From: Pseudomonas sp. R37(2017)
GTDB lineage: Bacteria > Pseudomonadota > Gammaproteobacteria > Pseudomonadales > Pseudomonadaceae
DNA length: 35,828 bases
Direction of reading: 5' to 3'
Assembly: GCF_002113375.1 (NCBI RefSeq)
Contig: NZ_NEHO01000028.1
Location: forward strand, 1-35,828
This document shows positions 25,256 to 33,724 of this stretch, piece after piece. Under the pieces are notes generated by a model, which saw only the letters and a program-made list of their open reading frames with translations, was not told the DNA's origin and did not search any database. Every line of letters begins with the position of its first letter. Position 1 is the stretch's first letter. Both the position numbers and the translations under genes were made by a program.

Positions 25256-26851
25256 ATGCGACGCTGGAATGGCTGGGGAGATGCAACCACGGTGGTCGAA
25301 CTGCCGGCCCAGGGCGCGAGTTTTCTCGCGCAACGGGTGGGTGACGGTCGAGCGCTGCCCGATGCGACGCTTGAGACGGCATTGGCCCGCGTGCCCCCGT
25401 CGCGGTTGCAGCAACACTTCCTGTACAGCGTGGATGCCCATGATCGTTTGCTGCATGCCAGGGGGCAGAGCCTGCCGGACTGGCTGGCCCTGCGTGAAGG
25501 TGCACTGGGCAATTATCCCGACGCCGTGGCCTATCCCACGAGCGCTGATCAGATTCGCCGGTTACTGCTACTCGCCCATGAACAGGACCTGTGCCTGATT
25601 CCTTATGGCGGCGGCACTTCGGTGGCCGGTCACATCAACCCGCCAAGCTCTGCGCGGCCGGTGGTGACGGTATCCCTGGCCCGCATGAATCGCCTGCTCG
25701 AGCTCGACGAACAGAGCCTGTTGGCCACCTTCGGTCCAGGCACCAGTGGACCGCAGGTGGAAAGTCAGTTGCGTGCCCGAGGTTATACCCTGGGGCACTT
25801 CCCGCAGTCGTGGGAACTGTCGACCCTGGGCGGTTGGGTCGCCAGCCGCTCCAGTGGCCAGCAGTCATTGCGTTATGGGCGGATCGAGCAATTGTTCGCC
25901 GGCGGGACCCTGGAAACATTTGCCGGGCCGTTGGACATTCCGAGCTTCCCGGCCTCGGCTGCCGGGCCCGACCTGCGCGAGGTGGTCTTGGGTTGCGAAG
26001 GCCGTTTCGGGATCATCTCCGAGGTGAAGGTTCGGGTCAGTGCATTGCCCGCCGATGAACGTTTCTACGGCGTTTTCCTGCCCGATTGGCCACAGGCGCT
26101 ACGAGCCATCCGCCAGTTGGCCCAGGCGCGCGTGCCGCTGTCGATGCTGCGCTTGTCCAACGCCGTGGAAACCGAAACCCAACTGGCGCTGGCCGGTCAT
26201 CCGCAGCAGATCGCCTGGCTGGAAAAGTACCTGGCCCTGCGCGGCGCCGGCGCGGGCAAATGCCTGCTGACGTTCGGCGTGACTGGCAATCGTCGGCAAA
26301 ATGCGCTGTCCCTGCGTCAGGCCCGGCAGCACCTCAAGGCGTTCGGCGGGGTGTTTACCGGCACCTTGCTCGGCAAGAAATGGGCGCAGAACCGGTTTCG
26401 ATTTCCCTACCTGCGCGAAAACCTGTGGAACGCCGGTTACGTGGTGGACACCCTGGAAACGGCCACTGACTGGAGCAACGTCGATAACCTCCTGACGCTT
26501 GTCGAAAACAGCCTGCGCGATGCCTTGGCTGCCGAAGGCGAGCGCGTGCATGTCTTCACCCACCTTTCCCATGTCTACGGCGAAGGATCGAGCATCTACA
26601 CCACCTATGTGTTTCGCCCGGCGGCGGACTACCCAGCCACCCTGGCGCGCTGGCAGGCACTCAAGCAGGCGGCCAGCCAGACCATCGTCGACAACCAGGG
26701 CACCATCAGTCACCAGCATGGCGTGGGCAAGGACCACGCGCCGTACCTGCGACGGGAGAAGGGCGCACTGGCGATGGACACCCTGCAGGCACTGAGTCGG
26801 CATTTCGATCCGGCCGGGCGCCTCAACCCCGGCACGCTGTTGCAGGAGTGA
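25256..26851 (+). CDS. FAD-linked oxidase, alkyl-dihydroxyacetonephosphate-synthase-like
   Basis: A 531-residue flavoprotein of the vanillyl-alcohol-oxidase fold, nearest in motif content to alkyl-DHAP synthase (AGPS), which swaps the acyl chain of acyl-DHAP for a fatty alcohol to make an ether. The FAD-binding domain shows PYGGGTSVAGH at 116-126, GYTLGHFPQSWELSTLGGWV and ASRSSGQQSLRYGRIEQLF, close to AGPS (TGHEPDS-FSTVGGWVSTRASG). The cap ends with a helix carrying GTISHQHGVGKDHAPYL (His486, His488, Lys492). Eukaryotic AGPS has HHHGVGK there; Gln487 replaces the middle histidine. Seven bases separate AAGGA from the ATG. It overlaps the next gene's upstream region and is coupled to a GlpD-like dehydrogenase and a kinase. 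Family firm; reaction and direction inferred. Confidence 0.88.
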   Translation: MRRWNGWGDATTVVELPAQGASFLAQRVGDGRALPDATLETALARVPPSRLQQHFLYSVDAHDRLLHARGQSLPDWLALREGALGNYPDAVAYPTSADQIRRLLLLAHEQDLCLIPYGGGTSVAGHINPPSSARPVVTVSLARMNRLLELDEQSLLATFGPGTSGPQVESQLRARGYTLGHFPQSWELSTLGGWVASRSSGQQSLRYGRIEQLFAGGTLETFAGPLDIPSFPASAAGPDLREVVLGCEGRFGIISEVKVRVSALPADERFYGVFLPDWPQALRAIRQLAQARVPLSMLRLSNAVETETQLALAGHPQQIAWLEKYLALRGAGAGKCLLTFGVTGNRRQNALSLRQARQHLKAFGGVFTGTLLGKKWAQNRFRFPYLRENLWNAGYVVDTLETATDWSNVDNLLTLVENSLRDALAAEGERVHVFTHLSHVYGEGSSIYTTYVFRPAADYPATLARWQALKQAASQTIVDNQGTISHQHGVGKDHAPYLRREKGALAMDTLQALSRHFDPAGRLNPGTLLQE

Positions 26852-26856
26852 CGGCC

Positions 26857-28446
26857 ATGAGCCTGGACTGGAACACCGCGTGGCGACAGCAGGTGCTGCC
26901 GACGCTGGCGGATGAAACCTGGGACCTGATCGTCATCGGCGGCGGCATCAGCGGCGCCGGCATCCTGCGTGAAGCCGCGCGCCGAGGCTGGCGTTGCCTG
27001 CTGCTGGAGCAGCGCGATTTCGCCTGGGGCACCTCCAGCCGTTCCTCGAAAATGGTCCATGGCGGCTTGCGTTACATCGCCAAGGGCCAGTGGCGCCTGA
27101 CCCGCGATTCGGTCCGCGAACGCCAGCGCCTGCTCGACGAAGCACCGGGGTTGGTGGAACCGATGAGTTTCATGATGCCGCACTACCGTGGCGGTTTTCC
27201 CGGACCGCGGGTGCTAGGTGGTTTGCTGTCGATCTATGACGCCTTGGCCGGGCGGCGTGGGCATCGCTTCCATGACGCGCAACAGCTGCATTATCTGGCG
27301 CCCGGGGTGAAGGCAGATGACCTGCTGGGTGGCACCTGTTTTGTCGACGCGCTGACCGACGATGCGCGCCTGGTGATGCGCGTATTGAGCGAGGCCCGGG
27401 CCGATCGCGCGGTAGTGCTCAACGGTGTGCGCGTGCAGCAATTGCTGCGAGAAGAGGGGCGCGTTTGCGGGGTTCAGGCCATAGACTGCGAGGGCGGCGG
27501 ATTACTGACATTGCGTTGCGCTGTGCTGGCCGTGGCCACCGGCGCATGGGCCGAGCGTTTGCGCCTGCCCGATGCCCCTCGCCAGTTGCGCCCGTTGCGT
27601 GGCAGTCATCTGTTGTTGCCGGGCTGGCGCCTGCCCGTGGCGCAAGCCTTTACCTTCCTGCACGAGCGTGACCGGCGACCGGTGTTCGTGTTCCCCTGGG
27701 AGGGGGCCACCGTAGTCGGCACCACCGACCTCGATCATCATGGCGATCTGGACCTGAGCGCGAGCATCAGCGTAGATGAACTCGACTATCTTCTGGCGGC
27801 CTGCCGTCAACAGTTTCCCCAGGCCGAGGTAGTCGCTGCCGATGTGTTGTCGACCTGGTCGGGCGTGCGCCCGGTAGTGGGCAGCGCTGCGGGTGATCTC
27901 AAGCCGTCGAATGAAACCCGTGAGCATGTGCTGTGGCAGGAGCCTGGTTGCGTGACCCTGGCCGGCGGCAAACTGACCACCTTTCGCCCGCAGGCGATCG
28001 AAGTGCTCAAGGCTTGCGCGACCATGCTCGGGCGGCCCTTCGACGATGACGCCGCGCCGGTGTTCGCCGTGGTGCCGCCGCTGGCGATCCCGGGTCTCAG
28101 CGTCAACCGCTGGCGGCGCCTGGCCGGGCGGCATGGTCGCGACCTGCCGAGGCTGGCCAAGCTGCTCGTCGAGCTGGGCCATGACACCGTCGGCGGCACT
28201 GACACCTTGTGGGCGGAGCTGGCCGTTGCCTGCGATACGGAAATGGTCCTGCACCTGGATGACCTGCTGCTGCGCCGAACCCGCCTGGGCCTGCTGCTGC
28301 CTCGCGGCGCCGAAGATCATTGGCCGGCGATTCGCCGACTCTGCCAGCCACGGCTGGGCTGGGACGATGAGCGTTGGCAGCAGGAACAACAGCGCTACCA
28401 GGCGTTGTGGCAACGCCATCATGGATTGCCGGATGCCGCGCATTGA
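26857..28446 (+). CDS. GlpD-like FAD-dependent glycerol-3-phosphate dehydrogenase family protein
   Basis: A 529-residue FAD oxidoreductase of the GlpD/GlpA family, which oxidises the C2 hydroxyl of sn-glycerol 3-phosphate to give DHAP and passes electrons to quinone. The Rossmann motif LIVIGGGISGAGILREAARRG is at about 24-44. RDFAWGTSSRSSKMVHGGLRYI (about 54-74) and FVFPWEGATVVGTTDLDH are family signatures, as are STWSGVRPVVG and TLAGGKLTTFRPQA. The C-terminal domain resembles the GlpD cap. It starts at ATG 26857, eight bases after CAGGAG; a GTG at 26848 overlapping the previous stop has no ribosome site. It lies between an ADPS-like flavoenzyme and an FGGY kinase, so the true substrate may be a substituted glycerol phosphate rather than glycerol 3-phosphate itself. 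Confidence 0.9.
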   Translation: MSLDWNTAWRQQVLPTLADETWDLIVIGGGISGAGILREAARRGWRCLLLEQRDFAWGTSSRSSKMVHGGLRYIAKGQWRLTRDSVRERQRLLDEAPGLVEPMSFMMPHYRGGFPGPRVLGGLLSIYDALAGRRGHRFHDAQQLHYLAPGVKADDLLGGTCFVDALTDDARLVMRVLSEARADRAVVLNGVRVQQLLREEGRVCGVQAIDCEGGGLLTLRCAVLAVATGAWAERLRLPDAPRQLRPLRGSHLLLPGWRLPVAQAFTFLHERDRRPVFVFPWEGATVVGTTDLDHHGDLDLSASISVDELDYLLAACRQQFPQAEVVAADVLSTWSGVRPVVGSAAGDLKPSNETREHVLWQEPGCVTLAGGKLTTFRPQAIEVLKACATMLGRPFDDDAAPVFAVVPPLAIPGLSVNRWRRLAGRHGRDLPRLAKLLVELGHDTVGGTDTLWAELAVACDTEMVLHLDDLLLRRTRLGLLLPRGAEDHWPAIRRLCQPRLGWDDERWQQEQQRYQALWQRHHGLPDAAH

Positions 28447-28466
28447 TGCCCATTGAAGAGAGCTCC

Positions 28467-30035
28467 ATGGATAACCACCCGAACAAGCGTTACCTGTTGG
28501 CCATCGACAATGGCACCCAGAGCGTGCGCGCTCTGCTCTTCGACCTGCAGGGCAATCTGCTGGGCAAAGGCAAGGTCGAGTTGCAGGCCTATTACTCGAC
28601 TCAACCCGGCTGGGCCGAGCAGGACCCGGAGTATTACTGGGCAAAGCTGGGCGAGGCCTGCCAGCAGTTGTGGCAGCAGACCGGCATCGATCGCTCACAG
28701 ATTGCCGGTGTGTCCCTGACCACCCAGCGCGGCACCGTGATCAACGTCGATGCCCAGGGCAAGCCGCTGCGTCCGGCGATCCTCTGGCTCGATCAGCGCC
28801 AGGACGAGGTCAAGGGCGGTATCAAGGGGCCGTGGGGCTGGCTGTTCAAACTGGTCGGCGCGCAAGCCACGGTGGACTACTTTCGCGCCCAGGCCGAGGC
28901 CAACTGGATCGCTCGCAATCAACCTGAAGTCTGGGCGGCGACCGACAAGTTCTTGCTGCTCTCGGGGTTTCTCACCCATCGCCTGTGCGGGCGTTTTGTC
29001 GATTCCGTGGGCTGTTGCGTCGGTTACCTGCCGTTCGATTTCAAGCGCTTGCGCTGGGCCGCACCCGCCGACTGGAAATGGCAGGCGCTGGCGGTGCGTC
29101 CCGAGCAGTTGCCGAGCCTGCACAAGCCCGGTGAAACCCTGGGCCACATCAGCGCCGAGGCCAGTCGCCATACCGGCATTCCCGAGGGGCTGCCACTGAT
29201 CGCCGCGGGTGCCGACAAGGCCTGCGAAGTCGTGGGTTCCGGCGTTGCCGACGCAGGCACCGTGTGCCTTTCCTACGGCACCACGGCAACGATCACCAGC
29301 ACACGGTCGCGCTACCTGGAAATCGTCCCGTTGATTCCGCCTTACCCCTCCGCGGTGCCGGATCAATTCAACTGCGAGGTGATGATCTATCGCGGCTACT
29401 GGATGGTCAGCTGGTTCAAGAACGAGTTCGGCCTGCGCGAAATGCAGCAGGCCAAAGCCCAGGGCGTGGAGCCCGAGCAACTCTTCGATGCACTGGTCGA
29501 TGCGGTGCCGCCGGGCTCCATGGGGTTGATGCTGCAACCCTACTGGTCGCCCGGCATCCGCGAGCCGGGTGTGGAAGCCAAGGGCGCGATGATCGGCTTC
29601 GGCGACGTGCATACCCGTGCGCACATTTACCGGGCGATCCTCGAAGGTCTGGCGTATGCCTTGCGTCAGGGCCTGGAGAAGATCGAGAAGCGTTCGAGGG
29701 TCTGCGTCACGCGCTTGCGTGTCGCCGGTGGCGGCTCCCAGAGTGATGCCGCGATGCAACTCACGGCGAACATTTTCGGCCTGCCGGCCGAACGTCCGCA
29801 CGTCTACGAAGCATCCGGCCTGGGCGCTGCCATTTGTTGTGCGGTGGGGCTGGGGCTGCACGCGGATTTCCCCACGGCGATGGCCGCCATGACGCGGGTG
29901 GGCGCGGTATTCATGCCGCAACCCGAGGCGCAGCAGATCTACGAGCGACTGTACAAAGAGGTCTACCTGCGCATGTATCGACAGCTCAAGCCGTTGTACC
30001 AAAGCATCCGCAAGATTACCGGTTACCCCGCTTAG
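28467..30035 (+). CDS. FGGY-family carbohydrate kinase
   Basis: A 522-residue ATP-dependent kinase of the FGGY family (glycerol, xylulose, gluconate and similar kinases). Phosphate-1 motif LLAIDNGTQSVRALLFDLQG is at about 10-29. Other family segments are ILWLDQRQDEV, AAGADKACEVVGSG with the likely catalytic base Asp250, GTVCLSYGTTATIT (phosphate-2) and RLRVAGGGSQSDAAMQLTAN (adenosine motif). It is distinct from typical GlpK, whose motif set and ~500-residue length differ. The ATG at 28467 is preferred. An in-frame ATG at 28446 that overlaps the previous stop (TGATG) would add seven residues and cannot be excluded. Third gene of the operon after the flavoenzyme and GlpD-like gene, it would phosphorylate a glycerol-type alcohol before oxidation. 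Confidence 0.9.
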   Translation: MDNHPNKRYLLAIDNGTQSVRALLFDLQGNLLGKGKVELQAYYSTQPGWAEQDPEYYWAKLGEACQQLWQQTGIDRSQIAGVSLTTQRGTVINVDAQGKPLRPAILWLDQRQDEVKGGIKGPWGWLFKLVGAQATVDYFRAQAEANWIARNQPEVWAATDKFLLLSGFLTHRLCGRFVDSVGCCVGYLPFDFKRLRWAAPADWKWQALAVRPEQLPSLHKPGETLGHISAEASRHTGIPEGLPLIAAGADKACEVVGSGVADAGTVCLSYGTTATITSTRSRYLEIVPLIPPYPSAVPDQFNCEVMIYRGYWMVSWFKNEFGLREMQQAKAQGVEPEQLFDALVDAVPPGSMGLMLQPYWSPGIREPGVEAKGAMIGFGDVHTRAHIYRAILEGLAYALRQGLEKIEKRSRVCVTRLRVAGGGSQSDAAMQLTANIFGLPAERPHVYEASGLGAAICCAVGLGLHADFPTAMAAMTRVGAVFMPQPEAQQIYERLYKEVYLRMYRQLKPLYQSIRKITGYPA

Positions 30036-30052
30036 GAAAACACCCGCGAACC

Positions 30053-30143
30053 CTGTGGGAGCGAGCCTGCTCGCGAAAGCGCAGTGTCAGTCACATCATT
30101 GTTGACTGTGCCGCCGTCTTCGCGAGCAGGCTCGCTCCCACAT
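30053..30143. repeat. REP pair (inverted) between kinase and phospholipase-like gene
   Basis: CTGTGGGAGCGAGCCTGCTCGCGAA (30053-30077) faces TTCGCGAGCAGGCTCGCTCCCACAT (30119-30143) across 41 bases. It starts 17 bases past the kinase stop and probably shields or ends the upstream mRNA. The remaining 119 bases before the next gene show no clear promoter. Confidence 0.92.
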
Positions 30144-30262
30144 GGGGGCCTGCACCCAGGCGTGGCGCTATCGGAGAACTTTTCTGGTGAGATTGGACAG
30201 TGTCAGGGGTTGGGGCGGTTGTTAGGCTCAACCCCCACGGCACCTCCAATAAGAACCAGGCA

Positions 30263-31552
30263 ATGAAGCTGACATTTCTCCTGTTGCTGCTTTGTGCAAC
30301 GACCCAGGCAGCCTGGGGCTGGTCCAACCATACGGTGGGCAGCTACCTGGCGCTGCAGGACCTGCCGGCCCTGCGGGACGCACCGCAGGTCAAGGTTGAA
30401 CCGCTGGAGCGGTTTCTCTCGCAACAATACGAGGCTGTGGGCGCGTTGCTCGACGAGCAGGAGCGCTTCGCCCGCGAACACTTCGCCCAATACCCGCCAC
30501 GCCCCGACAATCTGCGACTGCCCGCGGTGCCTGGGGACAATTTGCGCCACGACTTCCTCACCGCGCTGCGGATCAATCCGCAGATTCATCTGGCGATGGT
30601 CATCCAGCCGTTGCCCGGCCAGGATCTGCCCGAGCGTGAACACCTCAAGGCCGAGCAGGTCATGGTCGAGCAGACCCTCTCGCCATGGAATCGCCAGCGC
30701 TTCATCCGCGTGACCGACAACGAAAAAGTCGCACCCCTGGCCGTGGTAGCCAGCGCCGCCGATGAGCCGGATTACGGCCACGACATCAACCTGTTCAGCG
30801 ACAACCCGGGCGAGGTCGGCGCGCTGTATGGCTTCGGCCCGCAGCCCTTCGGCGACGCGCGGTTTCAGTACAGCTCCCAGGCGCCATTCCACATGGGGTT
30901 CTTCCATGAGAGCCCGGTGGTCTACGTCGCTGCCGGATTTCTCGAGCGCAGTTGGCCCGACTGGCGTGCCTACCAGTACATGGGGTTGGCGCGACTGGCC
31001 TTTGCCACCGGCCATTCCTACTGGGGCTATCGCTTTCTCGGCTGGGGCCTGCACCACATTCAGGACCTGACCCAGCCTTATCACGCCAAGCCATTGCCCG
31101 GCGTCGACCTCGCCAGTCTTCTTCTGCTGGAGGGCAAGGCACTGGCCGGTTTCGCTGCCGACAAGCAGGCGTCCATCGAACGGGTCGCCACCCGGCACAT
31201 GGAAGTGGAGAAGTATCAGTCGACCTGGCTGCGTCGTTTGCTGCGCGCCGGTCAGCCCCATCCGATGCTCGACGCTTATGCCGATTCTGCCCAGGACGCC
31301 CGTTACCCGCCGTACTCGGTGGACTACTTGCGCGAAGTGGTGAGCGCCGAGTCCGTCGAGGAGTCCGCAGCGTTCGATCAAGCCATCGGCCAGTGGCTGG
31401 ACGCAGCACCGATCACCCGCGATTTCAGCAGCGGTAATCAACTGCAGCGCGAAGACTTCGACCATCCGGCACTCAATCGACAGCTGTTCCAACTGCTGGG
31501 ACATTTTGGCGCGCACAGCCGGATTTATGCCCGTGCGGGATTGGCGCCATAG
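30263..31552 (+). CDS. Secreted zinc-dependent phospholipase C/P1-nuclease-fold protein
   Basis: A 429-residue exported protein. The signal peptide MKLTFLLLLLCATTQAA (1-17) would leave tryptophan 18 as the new N-terminus (WGWSNHTVG). This is the hallmark of the zinc phospholipase C/S1-P1 nuclease superfamily, where the free amino group of Trp1 and His6 bind zinc; here Trp18 and His23 have that spacing. HHIQDLTQPYH (His264, Asp268, His274) is the HxxxDxxxxxH zinc motif, and RHMEVEK (His312, Glu316) gives HxxxE, with the glutamate of phospholipase C rather than the aspartate of P1 nuclease. It is longer than the 245-residue bacterial enzymes, with an inserted region at about 60-240. It is followed by DUF1302 and DUF1329 genes; head-group removal from an external lipid is a good guess. 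Confidence 0.85.
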   Translation: MKLTFLLLLLCATTQAAWGWSNHTVGSYLALQDLPALRDAPQVKVEPLERFLSQQYEAVGALLDEQERFAREHFAQYPPRPDNLRLPAVPGDNLRHDFLTALRINPQIHLAMVIQPLPGQDLPEREHLKAEQVMVEQTLSPWNRQRFIRVTDNEKVAPLAVVASAADEPDYGHDINLFSDNPGEVGALYGFGPQPFGDARFQYSSQAPFHMGFFHESPVVYVAAGFLERSWPDWRAYQYMGLARLAFATGHSYWGYRFLGWGLHHIQDLTQPYHAKPLPGVDLASLLLLEGKALAGFAADKQASIERVATRHMEVEKYQSTWLRRLLRAGQPHPMLDAYADSAQDARYPPYSVDYLREVVSAESVEESAAFDQAIGQWLDAAPITRDFSSGNQLQREDFDHPALNRQLFQLLGHFGAHSRIYARAGLAP

Positions 31553-31612
31553 CCATTGCGGCCCATTGGAACGCACACAAAAACAATAAAACCAGGGAAG
31601 GAGGAACAGACC

Positions 31613-33568
31613 ATGAAAACTCGAATTCGCCTGTGTGGCGCAGCGTTACCCGGGGTCGGCCTGGCAGGGGTGCTGCAACTGTGCGCGGTCGACGGTGTGC
31701 AGGCCGAAGAGTTCAGCGTGCTGGACAACCAGGTCACCGGTTCATTCGACAGTACCTTGTCTTACGGCCGCTTGTGGCGGGTCCAGGGCCGGGACAAGAA
31801 CAACGACGACGTCAACACCAACGACGGCAATCGCAACTTCGACACCGGGCTGGTTTCCGAGGTGTACAAGATCACCTCGGAGCTTGAAGCCAACTATCAG
31901 AACTACGGGATGTTCGTGCGCGGCACCGCGTTCTATGACACCCAACTGATGGACAAGCGCAACGATTACTACAGCAACAACAACCCGTCGCAACCCAGTC
32001 AGAGTTTCCCGCAGGACGACCATTTCACCAGCCAGACCCGCGATATCGCCGGCAGCCGGGTGGAGATGCTCGACGCCTATCTCTATGGCAACTGGGACGT
32101 GGCACAGATGCCGCTGACGGCACGCATAGGGCGCCAGGTGTTCAACTGGGGCGAGGGGATTTTCTACCGCGGCGGGATCAACACCACCAACCCGGTGGAT
32201 GCGGCCAAGTACCGTTTGCCCGGCGCCGAAGTCAAGGAAGTGCTGGTGCCGGTGGAAGCGCTCAGTTTCAACCTCGGCCTGACCGACAGCCTGACCATGG
32301 AAAGCTTTTACCAGACCAACTGGAAGGAAACCCGCATCGACCCGGTCGGCACGTTCTACTCGCAGACGGACCTGTTCGCCGACGGCGGCAACACCGCCTA
32401 CAACAACTTCAGCGGGACCGCGCTGGACACCCCGGTGCCCGGCTTCGGCAACGTGATCGACCTGTACGGTGCGCTGGGCAACAACCCGCTGCTCAAACAG
32501 GCCCTGAGTACCACCGGACTGTACGCCAACGGGGTCACCCCAGCCTTTGGCAACACCGTCAAAGTGGCCACGATCGGCAAGGATTTCAATGCGCGCAACG
32601 ACGGTCAGTTCGGTTTCGCTTTTCGCTACATCGCAGAAGAACTCAACAGCACCGAGTTCGGCTTGTACATGGTCAACTATCACGCCAAGGAGCCGACCAT
32701 TTCCGCCGATCTGGGTGGGTACAAGGGCATCGACATGAATGCCCTGACCAACCTGTTGGCCGGTGTCGCCGGCAGTCAGGCGGGGCAACTGGCCAACGGC
32801 CTGGCGACCATGGATGTGCTGGGCAATATCCAGGCGCATCGTCGCTATGCCGAAGACATCCGCATGTATGGCTTCAGTTTCAACACCACCCTGGGCCAGG
32901 CGTCGGTGTTCGGTGAATTGGCTTATCGGCCGAACCTGCCCATCGGGATCGCCGCCACCAACGACCTGATCGGCGACCTGGCCAACGGCGCCGCCGCAGC
33001 GGCAGCCGGCCAGACCATCAACATTGGCGGGCAGCAGGTCACGCTCGCCAGCCAGATCAATAACGCCGAGCGAGTGGAAGCGTTCAACGCCTCCATGGGC
33101 ACCATTTACAACTTCGGCCCGAGCCTGTCATTCGACTCAATGTTCGGCGTGTTCGAGCTGGCGTCCGAGCACCTGCGCGGCAGCAGGCTGCAATACACCG
33201 CTTTTGACGGCAGTAATCGTTACTACTCGGGCACCGGTAATTTTTCCTACGTGTCCGGTGGCGAGCGCGACGACCAGGTCAACCGTAACTCCTACAGCTA
33301 CACCGCGATGCTCAACGGCACCTGGAACGACGTGTATGCCGGGGTCAACGTCTCGCCTTACGTCGTCTACAAGGATGACTTCGAGGGCAACAGCTATCAG
33401 GCGGGCAACATCATCGAGGGCCGCAAGGCCTACACCCTGGGGATCAAGGCCAACTACCAGAACAAGCTGGAGGCCGAGCTGCAATACACCGAGTTCTTTG
33501 GCGGCGGGCAGGACAACGGTCTGCGTGACCGCGACAACGTCGGCTTCAACCTCAAGTACTTCTTGTGA
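31613..33568 (+). CDS. DUF1302 outer-membrane protein
   Basis: A 651-residue protein of the DUF1302 family, thought to be outer-membrane beta-barrels that pair with DUF1329 proteins. The N-terminus is a signal peptide (about 1-30, MKTRIRLCGAALPGVGLAGV to VQAEE). EEFSVLDNQVTGSFDSTLSYGRLWRVQGRD and AQMPLTARIGRQVFNWGEGIFYRGGINTTNPVDAAKYRLPGAEVKEVLVPVEALSF are strongly typical. Alternating aromatic strands and the C-terminal GFNLKYFL, with a terminal hydrophobic residue, fit a barrel. GGAGG stands ten bases before the ATG, and the gene begins 61 bp after the phospholipase-like gene. These families usually come with an RND/MMPL transporter and a photosystem-stability-factor-like protein; none is visible here. 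A role in moving hydrophobic compounds is inferred. Confidence 0.88.
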   Translation: MKTRIRLCGAALPGVGLAGVLQLCAVDGVQAEEFSVLDNQVTGSFDSTLSYGRLWRVQGRDKNNDDVNTNDGNRNFDTGLVSEVYKITSELEANYQNYGMFVRGTAFYDTQLMDKRNDYYSNNNPSQPSQSFPQDDHFTSQTRDIAGSRVEMLDAYLYGNWDVAQMPLTARIGRQVFNWGEGIFYRGGINTTNPVDAAKYRLPGAEVKEVLVPVEALSFNLGLTDSLTMESFYQTNWKETRIDPVGTFYSQTDLFADGGNTAYNNFSGTALDTPVPGFGNVIDLYGALGNNPLLKQALSTTGLYANGVTPAFGNTVKVATIGKDFNARNDGQFGFAFRYIAEELNSTEFGLYMVNYHAKEPTISADLGGYKGIDMNALTNLLAGVAGSQAGQLANGLATMDVLGNIQAHRRYAEDIRMYGFSFNTTLGQASVFGELAYRPNLPIGIAATNDLIGDLANGAAAAAAGQTINIGGQQVTLASQINNAERVEAFNASMGTIYNFGPSLSFDSMFGVFELASEHLRGSRLQYTAFDGSNRYYSGTGNFSYVSGGERDDQVNRNSYSYTAMLNGTWNDVYAGVNVSPYVVYKDDFEGNSYQAGNIIEGRKAYTLGIKANYQNKLEAELQYTEFFGGGQDNGLRDRDNVGFNLKYFL

Positions 33569-33582
33569 GTTCCAACTCATCC

Positions 33583-33678
33583 CCCTGTAGGAGCGAGCCT
33601 GCTCGCGATAGCGGTGTGTCCGCCAACATCGACGTCGACTGTAAGTCAGTCATCGCGAGCCTGCTCGCTCCTACAGGG
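33583..33678. repeat. REP pair (inverted) between DUF1302 and DUF1329 genes
   Basis: The arms are CTGTAGGAGCGAGCCTGCTCGCGAT (about 33585-33609) and ATCGCGAGCCTGCTCGCTCCTACAG (33652-33676). This locus uses the GTAGGAGCGAGC variant also seen in the array at 35115. The second arm keeps loop CCTG rather than the complementary CAGG, so the outer stem is inverted but the loop is not. It lies inside what looks like one operon. Confidence 0.9.
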
Positions 33679-33724
33679 GATTTGCTGTGTTTTGCAGGTC
33701 GCAGTTTTATTTCGGAGAACGATC

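Noticed and set aside
28695..30002. Open frame of 435 codons on the minus strand over the FGGY kinase
   Set aside because: The opposite strand encodes a full kinase with all motifs; the antisense peptide has no recognisable domain.
30203..31576. Open frame of 457 codons on the minus strand over the phospholipase-like gene
   Set aside because: The sense frame has a signal peptide and zinc motifs. The antisense frame has none and no ribosome site.
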